64,000 nucleotides of DNA from NCBI GenBank assembly GCA_949357655.1, contig CASHTG010000003.1:248001-312000 (forward strand). Reading direction: 5' to 3'. A model generated the notes under the pieces. It saw nothing but the letters and a program-made list of their open reading frames with translations, did no database searches and was not told the origin of the DNA. The position numbers and the translations under genes are program-made. The stretch is from Parascedosporium putredinis. Its lineage: Eukaryota; Ascomycota; Sordariomycetes; Microascales; Microascaceae. Below, piece by piece: positions 35,631-45,744 of this stretch (within the stretch, counting starts at the first letter, position 1; the number at the start of each line of letters is the position of its first letter).

Positions 35631-36761
35631 TTAGATAAGAAAGAAGCTCTCAAGATTTTCATCACCGCCGCCATGGTCGTCGCCGTTGTCATTGTCATCC
35701 TCGCCATCGAGACTAGACGGCTTGTCAAGGCCTTGCTGTTTCTCGGCCAGCATTTCGTTGTTGCGACGGATGAACTGCTGCCATCTCGCCCAAGTGGCAG
35801 CTGCGCCACCGGCGTTCCACTTCCGGAAGCCAAAGAATCCGAGTCCCTCGGGATCCTACTCCTCGAAGAACCCATCGCTATCGCTATCCGAGTCGTTGGG
35901 CATCGCATTTCTGCTCGTTTCGCGAGCGTTCTTCTTGTAAGATGTCGCGCCGGCTTTGCTCTTCGTCGTCGCTGCCTTGATTCTTTGGCAGCGGGTTCTT
36001 CGGATTCCCTGTCCGCCTTGAGGACCACAACGTCGCCGTCGGGGTTTCGGTCGCGCATCTTCTCGAGGGCCCGAGGACCCCGGGCGAGAGCCTCCTCAAT
36101 CTCCTTCCACATGGGAGGTCGCTCGGCGTCGAGGGCGGCCTTGGCGGTGGGGGTAGTAGACTCGTCGGCGGCCGAGCCCTTTTGGGGTACAGGCTGACGT
36201 AGGCCTCGAGTAAGGGGAAGTAGCGTGTGTAGGCGACGTCCACCTCGGCGACGTGGAGCTGGGCCTTGATCTCGTCTGATTCCGCCGTTTTCAACTGCTT
36301 CGTGAGCTGCTTCACTAGCCGCTCGGCCTTTTGGCGCTCTATGTGGAAAAAAAAAGAGGAATGTTAGCCTCTCTAATTAACCTCGCCTCTCGGCATCTAG
36401 AGTTGGAGGCTTGTCTGTCTTAGAAAACAAGGAACGAGGCAAGACGCACCGAAAAACCGAACCATGTGGTACTTCTTAATCATTTCGCTGCGCTTCTTCC
36501 GGTACGTAAGTTCCGTAATGGTCGCCTTGTGTGCGGCAAGCTCCCGCTCGAGTTCGACCTTGGTGTTCCCCGGCACGTCGCTGCCCTTGTTGAACAGGCG
36601 CTCGATCGTCCTCACGCGCTTCTTCAGGGCGTTGATGGATCCGTCCTTGGTCTGGTTCTGGGCTTGGCCCCGAATCGGTGCCGTTTGTTCGGGCGCGGGC
36701 GTGGTTTGGAGTCGTCCGAGGCTTTGTGCATGTCGGAAAAGGATCGCTTCGAGGATGCCAT
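35631..36761 (-). CDS. EFG1: rRNA-processing protein Efg1 (two exons, frame breaks and an in-frame TAG)
   Basis: Efg1 is a small-subunit processome factor needed for 18S rRNA maturation in the nucleolus. The ATG at 36,761 gives MASSKRSFSDMHKASDDSKP, then a basic stretch. Adding one base in the run at 36,660-36,662 restores the conserved core INALKKRVRTIERLFNKGSD and ELERELAAHKATITELTYRK, a long helical coiled coil. The intron 36,339-36,449 (GTGCGT...CATAG) joins MVRFF to ERQKAERL. Further single-base losses at 36,184-36,187 and 35,984-35,986 restore QKGSAADESTTPTAKAALDA and RIKAATTKSKAGATSYKK. The C-terminus WARWQQFIRRNNEMLAEKQQ and an Asp/Gly-rich tail end at TAA 35,631-35,633. An in-frame TAG at 35,856-35,858, within FFEE*DPEGLGFFGF, is not explained by a missing homopolymer base. 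Corrected length is about 340 residues. The gene is divergent from SEA4. Confidence 0.85.
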
Positions 36762-37686
36762 TTTCGCTATTTTTTGTTTGGGGAAGGTGGTGTGTAACTA
36801 TGAACCTGGATATGGCAAATGAATAATGAAGGTTGAAAACATAAACAAGAAAAAAACTTGGTCCCCCTTTTATTTTTTATTTTTACTTATAAGGACGGGA
36901 TTGGGGAGGGGGAGAGGGTGGAGGGGAAAGGGTAGACTTTGCGCCTGTGACTGAAGCTGGTGATCAATGGAACCCGTCGAACAAAGCCAATGCCAACGAC
37001 TTCAAGTTTTTTTTTTTTTTTTTTTTGAGGGGCCTTTTTCTTATCAGCCACTGGGACTTTCCTTTGTCTCTGCTTATCGCCTCGATCCTGGATCACGTGG
37101 TGGATCAAGCTCTGGTGGGGCAGTTGCATTGGGGAGTTGGGGAGCTCCTTCCTCCCAATTCAACCCTCCACCGTTGGTTGTTAGTGAGTTGGAGATGAAC
37201 TCCTCCTCAATCCCTCTCACCCTTTCCAAAGGAACCCCATGAAGCTTCCCTTGCCGCCAGTGTAAGCCCTCGGAAATGGGCATTTTTCAATTGGCGAGTT
37301 TGAAGCGCGTATAATTGATATCTACCTTTTTTCTTTTTCCGGGAAACGGCTGCCAATCTTTCTGACCTGCTCAGCTCATGAGATAACCCGAGGTCTTGCC
37401 TTGAAAAGGGCACCCCAGCTATGCGATAACTTGTCGCGCCGGCCCGCCTCTTACGATATCGCTGTGCTTCTTCTTCGAGAACGCATGGGAACTCTCTAGG
37501 ATCTGGGATCGAATTCTCCCCGTTACTCTTTTACCAAGCACCTGCTGGCGCCTAGAAAACAACCCCCCAACGCCCACCCCGCCAAACTGTGAGCTCTGCT
37601 TGCCTTCAAAGGGGGCGCTACTCGCATTCTCCTCTTCCTTAGGAACGCCATCGCGCTGCCGCTGGGCCGCGCAAGCCCCGGTATCC
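36762..37686. promoter_or_regulatory. divergent promoter region between EFG1 and SEA4
   Basis: A 925-bp interval separates the two divergent start codons. It contains AT-rich blocks at 36,840-36,890, a run of about 20 T at 37,007-37,026 and CT-rich tracts. No core promoter element can be assigned with confidence. Whether regulation is shared is inference. Confidence 0.45.
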
Positions 37687-40600
37687 ATGGATCGCCCGGA
37701 GCCGGGCCTGGTCAAGTGGTCGCCGAACCCGGACCACGAGAGCTTCATCCACATCAACCTCCAGCACCGCGTCGTCCAGCTCTACAAGCCCACAGGCTAC
37801 GCCCGCCATGGCAAATTCAGCTACGACCACCTATCCAAGCATGACGACTTCCCCCGCTCACCACCTTTGACTGGTCCCCCACCACCCCGGGCCTGCTCGC
37901 CGTCGGCACCGGCACGGGCATCGTCAACCTCTTGCGGATCGACGACAACTCCAACGCCTACATCGAGCTGGGTCTCAAGATGACGCGTACCTGCCAGGCC
38001 GTGGCTTTCAACACCCAAGGTCTCCTTGCCGTCGGGTTGGACCGCGTGCGTATGGATCAGTGCCTCCACATCTGGGACGTCAATCGCCTGTCCTCGCTAC
38101 CTCAAAACATCTCGGGCTTTCCCCAGGATGTGTCCCCTTTGCCGAGTCGTTGATCCGTCTCGAGCCGAGTGTGTCGGTATCTAGCATCCGTTTCTTTGAG
38201 GACAGCCCTCAAACGCTTGTTGTGGGTATCAAGGCGCAGGGACTGCGCATCCACGACCTTCGTGGTAAGTAGCCGAGCTTCTTCCTATTTTCTTCACCTC
38301 TTCACGACACTTACATCATATCAGAACCCAACAGCGTGGTCAACTTTCAAACAAGATGCAACAACAACCTATGCATCGACTACGCAGACCAAAACTACTT
38401 CACCTCTTCCGCCCTTGACCAGCCCGGCATCATGATTTGGGATCGCCGGGCAACCGGCCGGCCCGTCTCCTCCCGTCCTATCTCCAGGCCGTCGACGAGG
38501 ACGATGTTCCCTGGGGAAGCGCGCTGCAGCTCAACCAAGTCATAGAGATGGAAGCCCAACCCTCGATGAGCGATAGCAAGCACTCCTTCATCCGGTCGCT
38601 TCGATACTGCCGCGACCAGCGGGGCCTCCTCGCCGTGCTATCCCGCACCGGCCAGGTCAAGGTCCTCAAGACAAACAAGGAAATCACTACCCCGGACCCC
38701 GAGTTTAACAACTCACCCGAGCTCCTCTCCCTCCACAGGTCCCACGAAATGGACATACTCAACTCCTCGTCAACGCGCAAGAGCGATAGAATTGTCTCGT
38801 GTGACTGGATCACCGTTGGCTCACCCGTTCTGCGGCCTCGTCTGCTCGTACTCCGGGCCAACGGCTCGTTTGATATTCTCGAACAGCCGTCCTATACGTC
38901 GGACTACGTGTATAAACTGACGCCGTGGCAGGCTCCCCATCGCGGCCTCCAAGGTGAGCTTCCGGCCCCACCCACAAGGGGCACCCGTCCTCTAGAGCCC
39001 CCTAAATTAACTAACCCTCGCCGTGCTGATAGATGGTGGACCGTATATGGATTTGATGCGATTTGAACCAACCCAGTCGCCCGATATATTGGGCCCCTCC
39101 TAGTAGACCAGGCCCTCAGTGACGTGCCCATATTTGGCGACGACAGGGTCGATCTCGCCGCCGTGGTAGAGCAAGCCACCAACTCCCAAGCCTCCGACGT
39201 GGGTCTGCTTGTGGATTTGGAAGCCTCTGGGGATGCGCTTCCCGAATCCTTCACCAAGGCGTCCACCACCGCGGAGAAGCTGCGCTCCCTCCGAGCGCAC
39301 GTCAAGGACAGGTCCAAGCCCGCACCGAACAAATCCAACGACAGGCTAGTTGATGCCACGTCGAACCTCTCCCTATCCGCCACAGGTCCCCTACTAATCG
39401 TGAGCTGCACGATGAACTTTTATCCACACTTATCGAAGCCAAGGGCCTACCGTCGGAAGCCCGGGTCGTCATTGATCACACGATGCTCTTACGCGCAAAG
39501 GAGAAGTATGCTTTGGACCCTGCGATCAACAAGGCCGTCGTAGGTGATGACCCCTGGGTCAGGTACTTGTGGCTCTGGATATCCGGTATGTTCCCCTTGC
39601 TCCTTCTGCGATCTTCCGGCCTTTTTCTTTTTAACCCTCCCTTGGTTTTGGGAAAGGGGATGTTGTATGTGGCAGAAGCTAACGTGAGGCTGGCGGGATG
39701 CGTAGATGCGGAAGCGGCGGCTGAAGAAGGCAGAATGATGTCAAATCCGTTGGATCTAAGCTATCTCGGCGTGGCCACCGTTTGGATGAATGACCTCGGC
39801 CGAAAGCCTTCTACGCGTCTATTGGATGGTGCCGCGCCGCCTGATGCTATGGTTTGGGAAAGCTGCCTGGAATCTATTTGCCAGAAGCGGCGGATACCCG
39901 AATACGAAGGTAAAGTGGAAACAAAGAAGCCGTTCCACCGGCAGATTTGCCTCGATATCTGCACGTGGGGCATGTACGAGGACAACGAGAGCGGCAACCT
40001 CTTGGAGCCGGCGCCCGAGTACCCGACGACGGTGCACACGATGGCGACGGCCAAGGCCCTGTTCCGGGGCAACACGAAGCAGGCGATTCGGATCCTCAAG
40101 AAGGCGAGCGGCAAGCATCCGGAGCTGCTCTTCGTCTCCCTCGCGCTGCAACTCGTCGGCAAGGGAGACCGCGAGCTCGCCAAGGAGCACCTCGACTTTG
40201 ACGAGGCGGTGGCGTCCAAGACGGACCCGTACCTGAGAGCCATCTCGTCCCTGATCGCCACGGGCGACTGGGCCGCCATCGCCAACCAAAGTCGCTCCCG
40301 CTTCCGGACCGGGCCTACGTGGCGGTGCGCAACCTCTCGGATGACCAGCTCACCGCCTGGCTGCGGGAGCAGGTGGACGCGGCAGTCGACGGCGGCGACG
40401 TCGAGGCCGTGGTGCTAACGGGCCTCTCGGAGCGCCTCGTCGACGTCTTTGCCCGCTTCATTGAAAAGTTCAACGACTTCCAGACCGCCACCCTCGCCCT
40501 GTCCATCTGCGCGCCCCGCTACGTGGACGACTACCGCTGCCTCGCCTGGCGCAACGCCTACCGCGCCTACCTCCAGCGCCACAAGGCCTATCTCGAGCGT

Positions 40601-41111
40601 ACAAAGTTCGAGGTCGAGAGCACCAAGCGCAGCAAGCGTGCCGGCCGCCCCACCGTCAAGCCCCCGGCTCGCCAAATCGCCCTCCGCTGCGTCTACTGCG
40701 ACGCCGAGACCAGCCTCGCCCGCCTCGACAGCGGCAGCGGCGGTGCCGGTGCCGGCGCGGGGGCGCCGCCTCCTCTCTCACCGACCAGCACCAGCACCAG
40801 CACCAGCAGCGCAACCCCTCATGGCCACGAGCGTCAATGCCGGCGTCAGCTGCCCCAGCTGCGGGCGCCACCTACCCCGCTGCGTCGTCTGCCTCGAGGT
40901 CGTCGGCGTGCCCCGCTCCGACCGGCCCGAGGTCAACCCGGACCCGGAGGTGCGCCTGGCCGCGCGTTTTCCTACGTTTTGCTTGCGCTGCGAGCACGTC
41001 TTGCACCTCGATCACGCGCGGCAGTGGTTTGCGAGGCACGCCGAGTGTCCTGTGCCCGAGTGTAGGTGCAGGTGTAACTTTCGGGCGAACCCTGAACTCA
41101 ACTATCGCTGA
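37687..41111 (+). CDS. SEA4: Mio/Sea4 subunit of the SEA (GATOR2) complex, WD40 plus C-terminal zinc-binding domain
   Basis: Sea4/Mio belongs to the vacuole/lysosome-associated SEA-GATOR2 complex that signals amino acids to TORC1. The ATG at 37,687 starts MDRPEPGLVKWSPNPDHESF, followed by WD40 blades (VAFNTQGLLAVGLDR, LHIWDVNRLS, PGIMIWDRRATGRPVSS). The central part is alpha-solenoid (LWLWISDAEAAAEEGRMMSN, KALFRGNTKQAIRILKKASG). The C-terminus carries CVYCDAETSL, CPSCGRHLPRCVVC and CLRCEHVLHLDHARQWFARH before ending CRCRCNFRANPELNYR, the Mio-type RING/zinc-ribbon. Introns: 38,265-38,324, 38,954-39,032 and 39,586-39,705, all canonical. At least seven single-base losses split the frame: C-runs at 37,851, 38,134, 38,472 and 39,388, G-run at 39,091, A-run at 40,288, and one in the repetitive stretch 40,690-40,815. 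The corrected length is about 1,050 residues. It is convergent with the PAS kinase. Confidence 0.88.
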
Positions 41112-42223
41112 AGGGGGAAGTGGATTCTACACATCCACAATTGATATATATATATACATATACATATACGACACACATAAGCGGGGGCACGTTGCATGGA
41201 GATAGCGACAAGTTTTTGTGATGCAAACCAATGACGCCTTTTTTTTGTTGTATGTTTTGGTTTTGGCTTCATCGTATTTCCCAATCATGATGGAGAGGGT
41301 ATTGGGGGCGACGTGCTAGGGAGATACCTAATGCTGTTCACGAGGAAATCCTGTTTATCTTGTAAAGTACGAGGACCATGAATGCACAATTTGTTTAGTT
41401 CACGCGAGAGAGAGCGAGAGAGAGCGAGAGAGACAGAGGAATGAAAAAGTGCAAGGTATGACTGTTTTGTCCAAGATTTCCATTCTATAGCCCCTCTTAG
41501 CCATGCACCGTTAAAAACAAGTTGAAAAGAAATAGAAAATGAAAAAGGAAGAAGACGCAGAAGGAGGATAGTAGGATGCATCTCGGCTTTCCGTCACTGC
41601 TACCCCTCCACGCATTCTGAGATCCCCTCTCCCATCTTCCTTCAGCAAGGTCAGTAGGGAAGAGAGCAAGAGAGCAAGAGAGAGAGAGAGTCTGTGTGTA
41701 TGATGTGTGCGTGCGTACATGCGCGAATCCAAGACATGATCTACAAACGAAGAGGGAGATGCCGAGCCAGCCAAGTCAGCCCTGTCAAGCAGGTCTCCAT
41801 GTCGAAACCAAACCCAAACAGCCAATGGATGGATGTGTGTATTTCTGATGTTGTCCAAGAAAACAAACCAAAAATAGGAAACCAAAGGATAGATGACCAA
41901 GAACAAAAAACGAAGCAAGGAAAAAGCGGAAGAAGAAGAAAAAGAAACATAAAAACACCCGGTTCCCCGTACCCGCAATGAATCCCAGCTCGTGCCTGCA
42001 AAGAAGGCTTTGGAAAAAAAAAAAAGAAAACACCACCGAAAGCCCCCAACCCGCATTCCCAAAAAGTCGTGTATATCTTGACGCCAAAGGAGAAAAGAAA
42101 AGATAAAAATAAAATGATGTGAATGGAGCAAGGAAGCTTGGCTCCTCCCCTTTAGTCGAGCCTCGCGCACTGTAGCGTTGAGTCCTATAAAGGGGGAAAG
42201 CGTGGTTCGTATCGTCCCCTTCG
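41112..42223. other. convergent intergenic region, SEA4 and PAS kinase 3' flanks
   Basis: No gene was recognised. A TA/CATATA tract lies at about 41,143-41,170 just after the SEA4 stop. GA-rich microsatellites occur at 41,403-41,434 and 41,665-41,690. A-rich and T-rich blocks are typical of 3' UTRs. Confidence 0.6.
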
Positions 42224-45200
42224 TTAATCCTCGACGCCAGCCAGCCAGGGATGGTCCAGAACCTGCTCAATCATGTACCTCTTGTCCACGTCCCTGTCGA
42301 GCATGTGCCGAACGAGATCGATGCTGTCATCGCTGATCGTGAACGGCACGCGCAGGTCGCGATCCATGATTTCGTCGATGCTGTAAAATGGGTTCTCCTT
42401 ATAGATTATGGTGTAGAGCAGGATGCCCAGCGCCCAAACATCCTGGGGCTTGCCCGCATAAGGCTTTCCCGCGAGCACTTCAGGGGCGGCGTAATCTGTA
42501 GTGGGTTAGCCTATCATCTTTATAAACCGAGGGAAAAGAGAGAGAGAGAGAGAGAGAGAGAAGGTAAAGAAGAAGGGAGGATATAGTCTTACCAATGGTG
42601 CCGACAAAAACCTGAAACGGCCCACTCTTAATGTACGCCGCGCTCCCAAAGTCGATAAGCTTGATGTGGCCCTCGCCGTCCAGAATCACGTTCTCGTCCT
42701 TGATGTCGCGGTGCACAACCAGAGCTTTGGTGTGCAGGTGGTGCACCGCCTTGACGACCTGGATAAAGATGCTCCGGCACTCTGCCTCGTCCATGTTGGT
42801 CCGGAGTTCAATGTAGTCAAACAGGTCCATGCCAGGCAGACCGTGGGGCACCATCTCGATGTAGTAGTTGGTATCGTCCTCGAAAAAGGCCTCCATCTCC
42901 ACAATGTTGGGGTGACGCAGCTCCGGCCGCCGCAGATAGTCGAGCACATGAATCTCTAGCGGCACCGTCCCGAGCCGGCGGTCTCGCGTCCACGTGTCCA
43001 CCAGGATTCGCCGCTTCGTCACGTACTTGAGCACCACCTTTTGGCCAGTCGACTTGTACCGCGCCAGCTTCACCTGTCCGTACGCGCCTTGGCCCATCTC
43101 CTCGAGTATGACAAAGTCGTCAATCGTCTTCTTGCGTTGTGGCTCCACTGCCCGGTTCGCCGATCCCCTCTCCGGCTTAGGTGTCGCCGGCCGTGATGAG
43201 CCCGTCAACTTCGCCGCCGCGCTCCGCGCTACCTCCCTAAGCTGCCTGGTAATGTTAGATGCCGTGGCTCCTGACGCCCCGGATGACGTTGTCGCCGTTG
43301 TGGCTGTCGTGGCCGTCGTTGCCGTGGTCGCTGACATGGCCGGTGAGATGAGGTCTTCTGTTTTATTCGACTCCAGGATACCTGGTACCTCCTTAGGCCT
43401 TGGCATAACTGGCTGCCCAGGCGACGGCTGCTGAAGGGGCTCGAGGTGCCCGACACCGGTAGACCCTCGCCGAGTGTAGATGGCGCGAATACGTCACCCA
43501 CAGCGCATAGACGCATTCCGTGTCCACCACTGCGCTTTCATCTTCGCCCGAAGAGGACTCGCCCTCGTCCTCCTTGATCGTCGTCGTCGCCAAAGGCTCT
43601 TTTCTGCTGGGCTGCCTCTCGCTTTGCACCACGCGCATCTGGACATCGATGCGGAGCGACGCCCCATCACGGTGCTTGGCCGGCACACCCTCCGGGCGCA
43701 TAAACGCCGCCGCCGCATCGGAGCGGCCCTCCCGGATTGCCACGTAGGTCGATGCCTTGCGGAAGTTGTGCTCGGGGACCACGATGCCGTCCACCATGTC
43801 GATGCCGTCCTCCTCCGTCAACATCCGGAGGATCTTGTCAAAGTCCGGAATCAGGGCCGAGATAGGTTTTCCGTCTGGCTTTTCGTGGCCAAATAGAGCC
43901 CCGCAAAACGCCGCGTTCGAGCTCTTAATGCTGAGGTCCTCGGGCGACACGACAATGATGCCGGCGATGTGGGGAAGCTCGATACGCGAAGTTGAGTGTG
44001 GCCCCGCACCTGCTCGACCGTGCAGGGGATGTTGACGGTTTCCGTGTGAGGACACGTAAAGTACCGCCGCTTGGCCGCCTGCGAAAAGTCAACCTCGCCG
44101 GTCCTGGGGTCGATGCCTTGGCGGGGATCCGGGGATCAGATTGCCAATGTCCATCCCAGGCTGGATGGCGGCGCCGCTGCCCCAGATCGCTTCCCAGGAG
44201 CCAGAAACCTCCTGGACCACGCCCTCTTCCTTGAGCGAGATATGAGCCACGTCTTCGTGGATCTCCTCGAGTACCCAAATGAGCCCGGCCCTCTTCTCCT
44301 TGACCCACAAACTGGCCGACCCGGTTGATCCGTTCCGCTTTTGTATCGGAATCACGTCTCCGCAAATGAGGACGCCCCTCGAGCCGCTGGTCCTGCGGCG
44401 GGGGTTGCTGCTGGGGCCTCCATCGAGGAGACGCCTCCGTTTACTGTCCGAGACCGCCGGTTATTGGATGCGCGGCGTGGTTGCGACCTAGAATTTGGCT
44501 TACTTAGGAGTTGGGCCGTGATGCTTGTCCGCCCGCCCAGGAGGGCAGAGGCCGCGGAGGACGCGGGAGTCGATGGGGCTGGTGTTCCCCGAACTGTCGT
44601 GCTCTCGCTCTCGTTTCCGCTCGTCTGCATCAGCTTGTTTTCTAGCCACGCCCTCCTCTCTTCCTGCACGACCTCGAGGATGCCCATCTTGCGCACCTCA
44701 GCCTTTGTCACTCCAAATACAAGACACGCCAAGTCATTGGCTGCTAATATCGTCCAGGGCGGCTGCGCCTCTGTCGTGAAGATGGCCTGCGTGGCTGGTA
44801 CCCAGCGGGAGGAGTGGCCGTGGACCACGGAACCTAGCGCGCTCGGGAATCCGGTCGCGGACACGCCATGGGCAGCTAAAGGCGACAATACAGGCTCTCC
44901 GTAGCCAACTAGGAACGGCTGGGCTAGGGTATCGATGAGCTTCTCCTGGAGCGAGACGGGCAGCGTATCGGTAAAAGTTCGCTTGAGGAGGGCGGGCTTC
45001 ACTTTCGGCTCGTATGCCGCCGGCGCGCGATCTCGGTTCGATTCGGCTCGCGAGGTTTCCGATGCGGGGGCGCCCTCGGCTGGGGCGCTTCTCGCCGCCT
45101 CGGCTCATCGGTTCTCTCGGATAGGCTCTCGCGTCGGCCTTCGGTACCGGTGTCGGACGATTGCGTGAGGGTGCTTGGGGAGTGCGCGCGGTAGAGATCC

Positions 45201-45744
45201 GGCTCGGCGCTAAACTCCCTGTCGAAGATGTTCTCCCCGAGATATCCGCCGGTCCGGTCAGGGGACCGGCCATCGGCGATAGCCCCGGGTGGGGCAAGTT
45301 GCCGGCGCCGACCAGCTGGGCCTTGGCAAGGAGCTCCAACATGCTCTGCGCCTCTACGTCACCAGCCACCCTCGCCTGGGCGCTCGCTATGCCCACGGAG
45401 GAGGCCCGGTTCATGTGGTCTTTCATATACTCAAGCGAGCGTTTTATTACATTATGTCGATTGTGCAAATATTCTTCGGAGAGGTGGGCGTAGGAGAAGG
45501 AGTGAAGAGACTCGGATGGGAACTTGGAGAGGTCTTCGGTGAAGGTGGGCGAGTGAGAAACGGGAGATCGTGGGGTGATGTGGCCAGGCAGGGGCCCGGG
45601 AATACTCAGCGACGTCGAGCGCGAAGGTCCTACCGATGGGCTACGCGATGATGCGGTCGAGGGGAGACCGGGAGCTCGGATCGTGGGATGTTGTCGGATG
45701 CGACGGAGACCGGATAAGCCGAAACCGTGGTCATGTTCGGTCAT
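42224..45744 (-). CDS. PSK1: PAS-domain serine/threonine kinase, Psk1/Psk2 type (frame broken)
   Basis: PAS kinases link nutrient state to sugar-storage and translation targets in yeast. The ATG at 45,744 begins MTEHDHGFGLSGLRRIRQHP. The conserved HLSEEYLHNRHNVIKRSLEY follows (about 45,420-45,480). A first PAS region (AQPPWTILAANDLACLVFGV) lies near 44,720-44,780, and a second (HIAGIIVVSPEDLSIKSSNA) near 43,910-43,970. The kinase domain at 43,130-42,230 has MGQGAYGQVKLA, VVLKYV (Lys), HRDIKDENV at 42,713 and DFGSA at 42,653. The intron 42,496-42,592 falls between FVGTI and DYAAPEV in the activation segment. It contains an AG microsatellite that reads as a pyrimidine tract in the transcript. 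The kinase part is in one frame; frame switches occur near 43,440, 44,000-44,100, 44,360 and 45,000-45,120. Expected length is about 1,150 residues. A GTACGT at about 46,113 and CCTAG at about 45,755 suggest a 5' leader intron. Confidence 0.88.
42541..42560. repeat. AG microsatellite inside the kinase intron
   Basis: Twenty bases of AG on the plus strand lie within the intron at 42,496-42,592 of the PAS kinase gene. In the transcript it is a CU tract about 45 nt upstream of the acceptor. Confidence 0.85.
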
